Shown: positions 1-12,060, counted from the first letter of the stretch. The stretch is 64,000 nt of DNA from Aphidius gifuensis (GCF_014905175.1 NC_057790.1:9052001-9116000); one strand, 5' to 3'. The notes: a model not told the origin generated them from the sequence alone. Numbers and translations: made by a program.

Positions 1-1894
1 AATTTTAATGACATTGAAACACCACAATCTGAAATTTGTATTAAAGGAAAATGTTGTCAAAAGTCATTCCCAAAAAAGTCACAAAGAAAAACAAAGTTAC
101 TTGAAATTATACATACAGACTTGGCTGGACCTTACAGGGTACCCTCCAAAGGTGGTATGAGGTTTGTGATTACGTTTATCGATGATTTTTCTCGAATGTG
201 CACTGTAAAATTTTTAAAGCACAAGAATCAAGCTTTAAATGCATTCAAAGAATATAAAAACATGGTGGAAACACAAACAAACATAAAGATTAAACAATTA
301 CAATGTGACAGGGGAACAGAATATTTAAACAATGAATTTGATAAGTTTTTATCCGATGCTGGAATTATTAGAAGATTAACTGTGGCACATACACCACAGC
401 AAAATGGTATTGCAGAGAGAAAAAACAGAACATTATATGATATGGCAAGGTGCATGCTATTACAAGCAAATTTAAAGGGACACTTTTGGGCTGAAGCAAT
501 AGCTACTGCCAATTATTTAAGAAACAGGTGTCCATCAAAAAGCATCAATGGAGAAATACCTTATAAATTGTGGAATGGTAAAGCACCATGTATTAAACAT
601 TTAAAAATATTTGGATCAAAAGGTCATTGTTCGAATAAAGATCCAAACAAGGATAAAATGGCTGAAAGAACAAAAGAATGTATTTTTCTTGGATACGATG
701 ATGACAAGATGACAACAGGAACAAGTGAAACTAAAGCATATCGTGTTTGGTTAACAAATGAAAACAAATTAAAAATAAGTAGAGATGTTATTATACTTGA
801 TGATGATGTTGATAATAACAATATAAAAATTATTAATGAAGAACATTTGTTGTCAGAAAATGAGTTTATAAACAATGAAGATAATGAACATGAAGAAAAC
901 ATGATACAAAATTATGATAATAATACCAGTATAAATGATGGTTTTAAAGGATTCAGTCCTGCTTTAATAAGTAAAAGTAATCAAAATGTAAATAAGCATC
1001 AAGAAAAGATGAACAAAATAATAAATTTAGATCTTGAACAAGATAATGTAACACCAAGAGGCAAAGGACGTCCAATGATAATTAGAACTGGTGGACGTGG
1101 TAGACCACGTAAAGTATATCAAAATGTTCAACATCAAAAGACGTTAAACTATGAAGAAGAGTCAGCATGTATTGGTGAAGTACGAGTTGAAGATGCACTA
1201 AATGGTGATGATACAAATGAGTGGAAGATTGCCATAAAAGAAGAATTTGAGGCAATGCTTAACAATAAAACCTGGAATACTGTAACTAGACCAAATGACA
1301 GAGAGGTTATTGGTAGTAGAATAATATTGAAAAATAAATATGATGAGTCAGGTAAAATAAATAAAAGAAAAGCACGTCTTGTAATTAAAGGTTATTCACA
1401 ACGTCCAGGGTTGGATTATAACAATACATTTGCACCAGTAGTGAGGCTGAGCACAGTAAGAGTGTTCTTGTCACTGTCAGTACAATTTGACATGAAGGTA
1501 CATCAAATAGACGTGAATACAGCGTTTTTAAATGCTAATTTAGAAGAAAATATATACATGGAAATACCTGAATATATACATGAATCATTAAAAATGATTG
1601 TACAAGAAAATAATGATTGTTCACATAAAGCAAAACAAATGTTAAACAAGTTGAAAAATGGTAACCAAGTATGTCACTTGAACAAGGCTTTGTATGGATT
1701 GAAACAAGCCAGTAGACAATGGTACAAAAAGTTAAATAGTGTGTTAACAAGCTTGAATATGGTACAGTCAAAGTATGACAGCTGTTTATATATGTCAAAG
1801 AGAAATAAACAATTATTATTAGTAGTGGTATATGTAGATGATATATTGATATCATCCACAGATGAAAGTTGGACACATGAAATTAAAATGCATT

Positions 1895-1900
<6 letters not shown>
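1..1900 (+). pseudogene. Ty1/copia retrotransposon pol (integrase + reverse transcriptase), truncated at both ends
   Basis: The frame is open from base 1, so the 5' part lies outside the window. A Cys-containing pre-integrase stretch leads into the integrase core: first Asp at bases 118-120 (HTDLAGP), second Asp in QCDRGTEY, Glu in NGIAERKNRTL. This is followed by the acidic linker and the copia RT with QIDVNTAFLN, LYGLKQASRQWY and the catalytic YVDDI near base 1835. The frame loses homology in an A27 tract at 1902-1928; the rest of the RT, RNase H and the 3' LTR are missing. The reading frame continues by chance to 2220 through a tRNA-like insert. There is no frameshift in the 1.9 kb, so the copy looks fairly young. 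It is inactive as it stands because the 3' half is absent. Confidence 0.93.

Positions 1901-1901
<1 letters not shown>

Positions 1902-1928
<27 letters not shown>
1902..1928 (+). repeat. A27 homopolymer at the copia break
   Basis: An uninterrupted run of 27 A marks the exact point where copia coding similarity ends. Read on the minus strand it is a T tract lying about 20 bases downstream of the tRNA-like sequence. Confidence 0.9.
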
Positions 1929-1950
1929 CCAGAAATTTAGAAAAAATAAC

Positions 1951-2028
1951 GAAGTTCCCTTGCCGGGAATCGAACCCGGGGCTTTTGCTTTCCGGGCAAA
2001 CGCCTCGACCAGTAGACCACAGGACTTC
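1951..2028 (-). tRNA. tRNA-like sequence (tRNA-Glu-like pseudogene or Pol III-derived insert)
   Basis: On the minus strand the T arm is perfect (CCGGG-TTCGATT-CCCGG, an exact B box), preceded by a 5 bp anticodon stem (TTTGC/GCAAA) with a 7-base loop and an A-box-like D arm (TGGTCTACTGG). The 3' acceptor strand CAAGGGA and the D arm resemble eukaryotic tRNA-Glu. The 5' acceptor strand TCCTGTG pairs imperfectly, as if bases were lost, and the loop has C instead of U33, with GGA in the anticodon position. T-rich Pol III terminator-like sequence follows. It is more likely a pseudogene or SINE head than a working tRNA. Confidence 0.6.
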
Positions 2029-2174
2029 TTATTTTTTCTAAGTTTCATCAAGTTAACTCCGACGTCCTTCTATGCGTCAATTCATTTTTTACAAGGTCTA
2101 CAAGGGGTTCTCATTTTTCACAAGATACTGAGCCTATTTGTCATGATGTTTATGTTACTCCTACAAAAACAGGT

Positions 2175-2987
2175 ATGGAAAATTCTACATTTACCTTGGA
2201 TGACATTGAACGTGTCATGAACAAAGTCTTGGAAGGTGGTGTCAATATGAGATTAGACAGAATCGAAACAACAATGTCAAATGTTGTTAATGTTGTTAAG
2301 GACTTGAAGAATAAATTCTCCTTGCATGATGGTTTAATTGCAAAAATGGGTGATGAAATTTCCAGAATTGATAAGTCTCTTGAGGTCATTCATTCCAATG
2401 TTGACAATAATAATATGGCTATAGAGAGGTTCGATGATGAAATCATGAGTAACTGTTTGAATGAATTCCATGAGCAGAGTTTGAGGAAGAAAAATATTAT
2501 TGTGTATGGGCATGATGAAGGTGGTGAGAATGCTAATCCTCAAGGAAAATTGTTTGTTAATTATGGAAAAAATGGTTCGACTCCTCAAGGTAATATCAAT
2601 AATGTTAATAATAATGATTTCATTCTAGTCAAATCCTTGATTGATACAGCAATGAATAATAAGGCTATTACTGAACCACTAGACAAGTATTCCTTCATGC
2701 GTGTTGGTAAAATTGGTGTTAAGCCCAGGCCTATTTTGATTCAATTTAATAATAACGCAATTGCTTTGCTGATATTCCAGGAGTTGAAAAAATTATTAAA
2801 ACAAAAGAAAGTAGCAATGGAATCAGCAATATTTGTTGCACAGGATCGTACAGTCTATCAAAGAAAGTTGTATCACAAGACCAAGGAAGAGCTTCGTCAG
2901 ATTGTGGCCAAAGGGGAAGCCAATCTTTACATCAAGGAGAAAAACGGGTGCTTCCTGATTCATCAGGGTGCAAGTCAGATGCATTAA
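2175..2987 (+). CDS. LINE ORF1 (nucleic-acid-binding protein of a Jockey-like non-LTR element)
   Basis: Intact 270-residue frame. The N-terminal half looks like a coiled coil (ERVMNKVLEGG to SLEVIHSNVDN), followed by a spacer rich in Asn and a basic C-terminal region (RTVYQRKLYHKTKEELRQI) typical of insect LINE ORF1 proteins that end just before the endonuclease ORF. No CCHC knuckle is visible. It overlaps the next ORF by 40 bases in another frame, the usual ORF1/ORF2 arrangement. The assignment rests on position and composition rather than a diagnostic motif. Confidence 0.7.
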   Translation: MENSTFTLDDIERVMNKVLEGGVNMRLDRIETTMSNVVNVVKDLKNKFSLHDGLIAKMGDEISRIDKSLEVIHSNVDNNNMAIERFDDEIMSNCLNEFHEQSLRKKNIIVYGHDEGGENANPQGKLFVNYGKNGSTPQGNINNVNNNDFILVKSLIDTAMNNKAITEPLDKYSFMRVGKIGVKPRPILIQFNNNAIALLIFQELKKLLKQKKVAMESAIFVAQDRTVYQRKLYHKTKEELRQIVAKGEANLYIKEKNGCFLIHQGASQMH

Positions 2988-5495
2988 ATATTAATTCATC
3001 ATTATCATCAACATCTTTAAAGCTGAAATTAAATAAATTGTCAATTTTTTATCAGAATGCTACTAGCATTTTAGGTAAATCCAAGCTATTATCAATCAAT
3101 ATTGTTGCTATGAATTTTGATTTGTTTATTCTTACGGAAACGTGGTTAAATGATAACAGGTTATCTGCTGAATTTTTTGATTTAGATTATTTTGATGTAT
3201 ATAGGGCTGATAAAAGAGATAGAATTAGAGTTGTAGGTGGTGGCTGTTTAGTTGCTGTGAAAAAAGATAAAGGTTTGCAAGTTATTGAGCTTACAAACAA
3301 CTTACAATTTCCATATGACAATATTGATTTGCTTACTATTAAAATTATTTATAAAGGTCTCATACTGAATCTGTTGGTTGTTTATATTCCTCCATGCTAC
3401 AATACTAATTTTGTCTCATATAAAGCTATTCGAAATACGTTATCAGATATATTACTAAATGTTTCAGGTGATATACTTCTTGTGGGTGATTTCAACCTCC
3501 CTATGTTTCGTGAACATACGTTGGGTAATGTTGTTGATAAATTTTCAAATATATTTGTTGAATTTATCAACTATATAGGCTTGAATCAATTTAATAATGT
3601 AATTAATAGTAAAGGAAGGCTGTTGGATTTAGTTTTGTGTTCACAACACTGTGAGGTTGAATATTCTCATGAGGAGTTGGTTGATTCAACATTGTATCAT
3701 CCACCATTAGCTATTAATATTGAATGGTTGAGTAAAGGTGAAATTATTAATATCGATCATGACATTCGAAATATACCATGTGGTATAAATTATATTTTTA
3801 ATCAGGATCTTTTTGATCAAGCAAAATACTTATTGTCATTTACGAACTGGTCTAGCCTTTTGCAATGTAATGATCCAAATCATATGATTGAGTTATTTTT
3901 TAATATACTTAATGCACAACTTGGTAAAGTTTTTGAGACAAAAATTAATAGAATTAAATATAAATATCCAAAATGGGTTACAAAGGAGACTAAACAAATG
4001 ATTTCAGTTAAGAATAGTTTTAGGAAAAAATATAAAAAAAGTAAATCATATGATGATTACAAAGCTTTTAGATTTAAGTCGAATTTAGTAAAGAATAAAA
4101 TAAGTTTGGATAAAGGAAATTATTTTAAATGTTTGGAAGATAAAATTAAAACCAAATCTAATTTATTCTGGAGCTATATTAAAAAACGAAAAAGTACTCG
4201 AGTTTCACAGTGGGTAATCAAATCAAATGACGAATACATTTGTAATTTAGATACAGTTGCACAGTTGTTTGCAGATTATTTTTGTACAGTATATGACCCA
4301 GGTAGTTCTCAAGATATTAATTTTTTAAAAATGTTTAATAGTTCAGCTACAGGTATAAATTGTTTATTTAGTGTTGAACTTATTCTTAAGTCATTAAAAT
4401 CACTTAGAAGTAAGGCAGCTACTGGTCAAGATGGTCTGCCAGCAAGTTTGCTAATGTATTGTAGTGATGAGTTTGTTTACCCACTAAAAATTATTTTTGA
4501 TTCATGTTTAAAATGCAAAATTTATCCAGAATATTTAAAAATAGCATGTGTTACTCCAATATTTAAAGGTATAGGTAGTAAAAATGATGTACATAATTAC
4601 AGGCCAATTACTATTCTTTCTTCATTGTCAAAGGTCTTTGAAAAATGTTTTTATGAAATTATATTATCATACTTTGAGCCATTTGTGGCCTCTCAACAGC
4701 ATGGTTTCATTATTTATTATTTCGTATCTTTTAGAACGTAAAACATTTGTTAAAATTGATGGTGGTGTATCAAATTTTTTTGAGCCCACTTCAGGGGTAC
4801 CTCAAGGCTCGAACCTGGGCCCCTTACTTTATCTGATTTTTATTAATGATATCATAATTAAAATGAACTGTAATGTTCTATTTTTTGCGGATGATGCAAA
4901 AATTTATCTTGAGATTAGAAGTGAGAATGATGTAATAAATTAACAGGACTCAATTAATTTATTTAAATCACTCTGTGATGATAAAAAAATAAAAATTAAT
5001 GAGAGTAAATGTGAAGTCGTCACTTTTGCAAGAAAAAGAAAATGCATTTTGTATGATTATAAATTAAATGGCTTGGTATTGAAAAGATCAATAGTTAAAA
5101 GAGATCTTGGTGTAGTGTTTGACTCAAAATTAACATTTAAAGTACATATTGATCAAATGATTATTAAGGCTATGCGAGTTTTAGGGTGTATTATTAGGCA
5201 ATGGGATAGCTTTCATGACATTTCAACGCTAAAATTGTTGTATAATAGTCTTGTCTTACCAATTACTGATTATGGTGGGGTTATTTGGAATCCAAGCACG
5301 AAGCAGCTGGTTTATAAAGTTGAAAAAATCCAAAGAAAATTTATTAGGCGGTTTTTTTGGTTGAAATGTCATGAAAGCTTTCCTCAAGGTACTGATAATG
5401 TTCTAATGTGTAAAAAATTAGGTATGATTTCCTTAGAGAAAAGGAGAGAGTTGGTTACTGCCTCATTATGTCTAAACTTAATTAATGGATTCTAA
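2948..5495 (+). pseudogene. LINE ORF2: APE endonuclease + reverse transcriptase, broken
   Basis: The N-terminal part is an APE-type endonuclease: FYQNATSILGK, LTETWL, VVYIPP, GDFNLP and GRLLDLVLC are in the expected order. RT motifs follow (TGQDGLPASLL, CVTPIFKG, NYRPITILSSLSK). At base ~4705 the text runs from SQQHGF straight to a YLLERKTFVKIDG-like motif in a different frame, so the block carrying the first catalytic Asp (motif A) is deleted together with a frameshift. Motif B (SGVPQGS) and the catalytic FADD box survive at 4795-4890. A stop at 4941 splits off the thumb-like C-terminal part (5049-5495). The 3' UTR and tail are missing; the next element begins at the stop codon. Jockey-clade placement is likely but not proven. 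Confidence 0.9.
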
Positions 5496-6753
5496 TTTAA
5501 AAATTGAACGCCCAAATTCACAATTAAATGGACCAATACCTTCTGTAATAAATCATAACAATCAAACAGTAAAAATATCAGAGCCAGTTGAAACAATTAC
5601 GGTCGGTAAATGTTCCTTACGAGACTCTTTAGACGTAGTTCCTAGTTATGACGGAAAAACAAATTCTATTCGAGGATTTATTAATAGTTTTCGATCAGCC
5701 TTGAAACTTCTAGATCCACAATGGACACAAGCTTTTATGCTTTCTATTAAAAATAAAATTACAGATTCTAAAATTAGTCTAATTGCTAACACAGAATTTT
5801 CGTCTCTTGATGAGCTAGAAGTATTGCTCCGTACAGTTACATACACGGGAAAAAGTTTCGAGTCACTTTGGAATGAATTATCTATCGTATTAATGAATGA
5901 CAATGAGAATGTGGATGAGTATGGAAGTAGAGTACTAAAATTATATAATGATTTAATTGATTGTAATGAGGGTAATAATGATAGTTTTGGAACAATGAGT
6001 AAATCTAAAATTGAGGAAAAAACTATACGTCAATTTATTAAAGGGTTATTGCCTGAGGTATGTTTGAGAGTTGAATGTAAAAATATAGACACTACAGATT
6101 TTTTGAAAGTGTGGAATATTACTAAAAAAATTTATAATGAATATATTGACAGTTTAAAGCTTAGAAAATTAAAAGAAATTAAAACCGTGCAAGCAAATAA
6201 AATCGAGAACCCATCGGAAGTAGTCACGGAACCAAATAATAATTTTTCTTATAATTTTTCAAATCTAAGATATAATAATAATTTTTCAAGAAATAATAAT
6301 AATAATTTTAATAACAATTTTGGTAATTATGAAGTAAACGAACCCATCGTTTCAAGTCAAAGTATGGATTTAAATACGCAAAAAAATTCAAATGTAAATT
6401 CACCCGAGATCTTTGGTTCGAATCCAGTCGAAAACGATAATAATAATAATAATAATAATTCATACTATAATTCATATGAAAATTCAACAAATGACTATTT
6501 ACAAAAATCTTACAACAATAATTATGATTTTTATGATTTTAATAATTCTTATGCGCCAATAAATGATTCAATTGATAATAAAAATTTAAATAGAAATGTT
6601 TATAATGATAATGGCTTTATGTCATATGATATTAATCAAGATGAAAAAGATTATAATCAAACGAATAGTAATTTAGTTTGTGATTTTTGCTAAAAACCAA
6701 GGCATGATATGAATCATTGCTTTGCACTAAAAAATGCTCAGAGAAAATGTTGA
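5485..6753 (+). pseudogene. Gag of an LTR (Gypsy-like) retrotransposon, stop codon inside the zinc knuckle
   Basis: The start at 5485 opens a 402-residue frame. Residues ~40-235 have the helical capsid pattern of insect Gypsy Gags (YDGKTNSIRGFINSFRSAL, FIKGLLPEVCLRV, DFLKVWNITKKIYNEY). A long Asn/Tyr-rich low-complexity region follows. The frame reaches CDFC and then TAA at 6691-6693. Reading on in the same frame gives KPRHDMNHCFAL, so a CX2CX4HX4C zinc knuckle is present but its first spacer residue is a stop codon. It begins directly at the end of the LINE ORF2, so the 5' LTR and leader are missing. Confidence 0.8.
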
Positions 6754-6810
6754 ACGTCAAGCTCAAAAAAACGGGGATGGGCTGGTGGACCTAGAGGGAG
6801 GAAAACAAGA

Positions 6811-7984
6811 ATGGCCAATACCTCAATGAGATCAACTAATACAGACAAATTAATTTTAAAATCAGAAGTAAAAGAAATATTAAATTCTATTAATGAAATT
6901 GAAAATAAAAAAAATAAATTTGAAAATAATAATAATATAATTAATCCAATACCATCAACGTCAAAAGATACTGTTGATAATTATTATGAACCTATCGTGC
7001 GACCAGAAAAATTAAACTTTAATTCTAAACTTGATAAAAAAAGAAAATAAAAATGACAATGTTAATGAAATAAAAAGAGTAAATTTTATAGATGAAATAT
7101 CTGTATCGGAAGAGACATCGAATAATAATAATAAAATTGAAATGAATGAAAATAAAGATTTAAATATTGTTACGCGAAATATAAATATTACTAATGCAAA
7201 AGAAGTTAACGAAGAAATTAAATTTATTGAAGAAACTAATAATGAACGTAATCAAACAAAGATTTTCCGCGATAATGACGAAATATTTTTGTTTAATAAT
7301 TTGAGTGATAATAAAAATAATGATGATTTAAATGATGAATATAATAATAAGTCTGATATTGACAAAGATTTTATTGATGATAATTTTAATGACGATTTTG
7401 TGTCGAAAAATAATGAAACTAGATGTTTAAGTAATAATGAAATAAATGACGAAGTTACTGTCAAAAATAATAAAAATATATGCGTACACGCGGATAAAAT
7501 CGAGAAAAATGTTAATAATGATTACGTTGATAAAAAAAGTTTAAATAATGATAAAAATAATTTTGAAGTTAATGATAAAAAAATAAATTGCGAAGATAAT
7601 AATAATATTGAGAGTGTAATAATTAAACCGTATGGAAAAACCGATGATGTATTAAATGAAATTGATTTAAATAAAATTAATGAAAGTAATAAAAAGAATA
7701 GAATGAAAAATAATATGAGTCTGAAGAAATTAGATATTAAAGCGAATGAGTCCCAAGATGACCTAATGAAAACATATGATGAAAAATTAAAGTCGGATAT
7801 GATGAAGTTTAAAAATAAAGTATTTGACAAAGGTAAATTAGAAATTAATATTGTAGAAAAATTTAAGGGGGAACGTAGACCGGATAGGGCGAGATTAAAA
7901 TCGAATCTAAAATATTATAAACCTGGTAAAAGCTCGTTGGAAGAAAAATTGCTAATAATTAATACACGAAAAAAATTTAGATAA
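6811..7984 (+). CDS. Asn/Lys/Asp-rich open frames downstream of Gag (79 aa at 6811-7050, 317 aa at 7031-7984)
   Basis: Two overlapping frames (20-base overlap, +1 step) follow the zinc knuckle. They are dominated by N, K, D, E and I with no recognisable domain, apart from a basic C-terminus (ERRPDRARLKSNLKYY). They could be the tail of Gag or an extra ORF of this element; neither resembles protease, RT, RNase H or integrase. The composition follows the AT-rich base content, so part of the openness may be chance, but 950 bases without a stop in such AT-rich DNA argues for past coding. Confidence 0.5.
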
Positions 7985-9884
7985 AAAAATATAAATATAA
8001 AAAAAATATATAACAAAAAATTTATAAACAAAAAAATTACTAATAATCGAAATAAATATTCCTAATAAAATTGAAAATAAAATTTTATACATATATATAT
8101 GAATTGATAATTTTTTTTTATACACAAAACAAATACACAAATATTATACTAAAATAAACACATTGAACATAAACAAAAAAATATTTTTTGAGAAATGGTA
8201 AAAACGAAAATATAAATTAAATTTTTTTTTAAACAACAAAATTGTTTTAATAATGATAAAATTAAAATGAATTGAAATCGAATACTATTTTTATAAATTC
8301 AAATCTGAGACTAAATTTTTTTTTGAAAATAAAAAAATATATAAAAAAATAAAGGGTAACAATCCTAATCCTTATCTTCCTAAATCCTGAAATAAATAAA
8401 TAAAGTGCAGTTCACGGGGAGTCGCGAATTCACGGGGCCTGAAGATTTTATTGTAATATAAATGGCAACGCCGCAATATTGCATCTCATTTAATGGTAGC
8501 GGTCAGTAAATTAAAAAGAGAGAGCAGGGAAAGAAGAAAACAATATCAAGTCATCAACATGCATCAGAAAAGAAATTGAGGGGAGTTTATCAAGCCATCC
8601 CGCGTCAGTGGAAGCCGGAGAGGAGAGACAATGCAAGCAGTAGTAACAGATTACAATTCAAGGACATCCTGGAGTACATCGAAGAAGAGGAATAAAATAA
8701 GTTTTATTTTATAATTATTCTAAACTCTTTTACATTTTTTAATTTTTTATTTTTCAAAGAATATAATTTTTTTTTATGGGAAAATTAATTAATTATTGAA
8801 CTTAGTTTTGGGAAAATTAAATGAAACTTTTTTTTACTTTTGAGGGAAAAATGATAATATTTAAATTAAATTGGATTTCATCATTACATTTTACTATAAA
8901 AAAAAATAAATTTACTGCAAAAAAATATTTAATTTAATAAAACGAATGGTAGAATTTTACTAAAATATTTTTAAAAAAATTTTCAAAAAAAAATACAAAA
9001 AAATAATATAAAAATTCGTAAAAACAAAAAAATTATTAAATTTTTCTTTGAATTTTTAATTACAAATTTCAATATTATAAAAAGGGGAATATTCAATAAT
9101 CAAATGAAATACAATATTTTAATCAATAATATCAATTAAAAATTACAAATAAAAAAGTAAACAAAATATAAAAAAAAAAATAATAATAAAAAAAATGATA
9201 TAAAAATTTACAAAAAATTACAAAAAAAAGACAAACAAAATATTATAATAATAAAATTTTTAGCTTAGAAAATTGTAAGGGATTTCTTACTGCGCGCGTC
9301 GGTGGTTAATTAATTCCGTGTGGGCAGGTGATTTACCAATAATTAATTCAATTTCAAATCAAAATAAATAAATAAGAATAATTAAAAGAATTTAAAATCA
9401 AAACAATATTAAAAAAAAATATAATAAAAATTTTCATTCTACATCGCTGAAAAACCTTAGAAAAAAAATATAAACAATCAATAAATTTTCAATAAAAAAA
9501 AAAAAAAAATCACAATAATATTTTTTTTTAACAATAAACAAAAAAAAACAATAAATCAAAAAATAATAAATTTAATATTAAATAATTTTCAAGGTAAGAT
9601 AAAAGAATGAAAGCTCAACAATATCACACAGAAATGAAACTTGAATCAAATAAAAAGTAGGTCACGCTCGACTCGCACGGAGTAATTCTAGCCGTCGATC
9701 GTCCGTAAGAAGTCTTGAATAGGAAGTAGAAAATTTTTTTTTGGATTAAATAAAAATTTTTTTTTGCCATTGAATGTTTATAATTTTAAGTGAACGAAAT
9801 GTAACAACGATTGATAAATTTTTCTTTTTTTTTATTCGCTGCTGTCGTTTTGCAGACAGACAACGACCTTTTTTGGGGAGGAAT
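7985..9884 (+). other. Non-coding internal region of the gag-only LTR element, ending in a polypurine tract
   Basis: No ORF of note. Around 8400-8700 there is a less AT-rich stretch with a direct repeat of 'ttcacgggg'. The region ends with TTTTTTGGGGAGGAAT immediately before the LTR start, a good polypurine tract for plus-strand priming. Nothing here resembles pol. Confidence 0.6.
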
Positions 9885-10912
9885 TGTTACGTCTTGGTAT
9901 AAATAATAATTAATAATCAATAATAAATAAAAAATTAACAAATTCAATAGATGACGAGCAAGCAATAAAATTCGTCTTTTTTTATAATAAATTATTTATT
10001 TTTATTTTCACACGGAATAAAAATTCATAGTTTGCAATTTTTATAAAACAATTTATTTTTATATTTTTTATATAAATTTTGGTAAGCAGTTTTCAAAGTC
10101 ACCTCTGCAACGCGAGATGCCACATCCGTTGAAGTTGCTAAATTATTATTTATTAAATGTTTAAACAACTTGAATATGCTGACTACTATGGGAACCATTG
10201 TATCTGATTGGTTCAAGAAATGGCACCACTTTTCATCCCTACCTAACAATTAATTTTTATGGGAATAATTTTATTTTTAATTTTAAGGAGCTTCACTCTC
10301 GCGATGACTTTAATCCGAACAACATTTAATTAAAATTTTAAATCAATTTAAATTCAAACAAATACTTAGTAATATTTCATAAATTTATAATAAATTATTG
10401 ATCATTCTAATTGACAAAATCTTATAACAAAATAAATTTAATCCTTTGAAGAAGTTAATAATAAACAAATAATATTATCAGTGCATAAAAAAATTTAATT
10501 AAATAACTGTGTAAAATAATTATTCCTACAAAATATACCCTTCCTTAATCCTAACATTGACTGTGAATTTTTCCGGGGTGTTGTTTTCTGTGCTACGAGT
10601 TGTGTTACCTATTGGATTATTCGAAAATTTTCAACATCATCAGGCGACCATCCGGATTGACACGCTCTCTATAAATTATTTTTGGATAACCAACAACAAC
10701 AAGGTAGAATCTACAAATTTACACATTCCCTCCTAACCCGTTACCCTGTAGGCAATAACAAAATACGAGGATTTTGAATAAAACGTTAAATATCAGGTTG
10801 ATTGAATTAAATTATTCCTAATAAATTATATTATTATTTTTCAAGTTCAATATTCTTCTTTTCTTTTGTTATTTCATAGACTAATTTAATTAAATCAACC
10901 TGGTACGTAACA
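9885..10912 (+). repeat. 3' LTR (1,028 bp) of the gag-only element
   Basis: The sequence begins TGTTACGT and ends ACGTAACA, an 8 bp perfect terminal inverted repeat with the canonical TG...CA, and is directly preceded by the polypurine tract. No matching 5' LTR is present upstream, where the LINE abuts gag. The short minus-strand frame at 10025-10249 inside it is not considered a gene. Confidence 0.8.
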
Positions 10913-11645
10913 CTTAGCTATATATTTTTTACTTAGCTATATTTTTAACTTAGCAATATTTTATACTTAGCTATATTTATAGCTAAACACACAATACCTA
11001 CATAATTTTACCAGCTATATCTTTTAATCAGCTTTATTTTTTACTTAGCTTTTTTTTTACTTAGCCATATATTTATAGCCAAACACACAATATCTACATA
11101 ATTTTACTTAGCTATATTTTTTGCTTAGCTATATATTTTTTACTTAGCTATATTTTTAACTTAGCAATATTTTTTACTTAGCTATATTTATATAGCCAAA
11201 CACACAATACCTACATAATTTTACCAGCTATATCTTTTACTTAGCTATATTTTTTACTTAGCTATTTTTTCTATTTAGCTATATATTTATAGCCAAACAC
11301 ACAATATCTACATAATTTTACCAGCTATATTTTCAACTTAGCTATATTTTTAACTTAGCAATATTTTTTACCTATCTATATTTATAGCCAAACACACAAT
11401 ACCTACATAATTTTATCAGCTATATCTTTTACTTAGCTATATTTTTTACTTAGCTATTTTTTTTACTTAGCTATATATTTATAGCCAAACACACAATATC
11501 TACATAATTTTACCAGCTATATTTTCAACTTAGCTATATTTTTTACTCAGCTATTTTTTTTACTTAGCTATATTTTTTACTCAGCTATATTTTTTACTTA
11601 GCTATATTTTTTACTTAGCTATTTTTTTTTACTTAGCTCTATTAT
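10913..11645. repeat. Tandem satellite built from 'ttagctatattttttac'
   Basis: Dozens of copies of a ~17 base motif (ACTTAGCTATATTTTTT) are organised in a higher-order period of roughly 100-200 bases marked by 'agccaaacacacaatacc' and 'ctacataattttaccagc', seen about six times. The array starts right at the 3' edge of the LTR. Confidence 0.9.
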
Positions 11646-12060
11646 ATTATCAATTACGAAACAATTATTATTAACATTAGAAAGATATCGATAATTCGAA
11701 AACTATTCGCGCGATCAAAAAATTGTATTCGATTTTTTTTTCTCCTTGATGAGTTCAATTGACTTCTATTATTAAATTAATAAAAAAAAAAAAATCGATA
11801 AATCGAAATTTTAAAAAATATTATGACTCAAAAACTATTCGAGATTTCGAAATTTTTTTAAAAACATTTTCTTCTTTCCGACGATCTCTATTAATTGCCA
11901 TTATTAAACTTGAGAATTAATCGTTATTTCAATAACTATACGACATATAACCGATAAATAGCCGTTTTTTTCATATTTCAACTCCATTTTTAACCACTTT
12001 GCGCATTCGTAGGAATTTTTCGTAGAAACACGCCGAAGATGTTTACACATAATAAACCCG
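11646..12060 (+). repeat. Dispersed repeat, copy 1 (second copy near 54480-54770)
   Basis: Shared blocks with 54480-54770 in the same orientation include 'ttctccttgaYgag', 'gaattaatcgttattt', 'ataaccgRWaaatagccg' and 'ttcaactccatttttaacc'. No coding potential. Family not recognised. Confidence 0.7.

Noticed and set aside
228..512. Minus-strand frames at 228-512, 624-902, 1535-1876 and 1674-2051
   Set aside because: Antisense shadows of the copia pol frame or of the A27/tRNA-like region; no motif of their own.
5646..5903. Minus-strand frames inside gag and inside the N/K/D-rich frames (5646-5903, 6308-6490, 7252-7830)
   Set aside because: Complement of AT-rich low-complexity coding sequence.
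10025..10249. 74-residue minus frame
   Set aside because: Lies wholly in the LTR; no family signature.
10913..11645. CRISPR-like array
   Set aside because: Units are contiguous and AT-rich with no unique spacers; a eukaryotic satellite.
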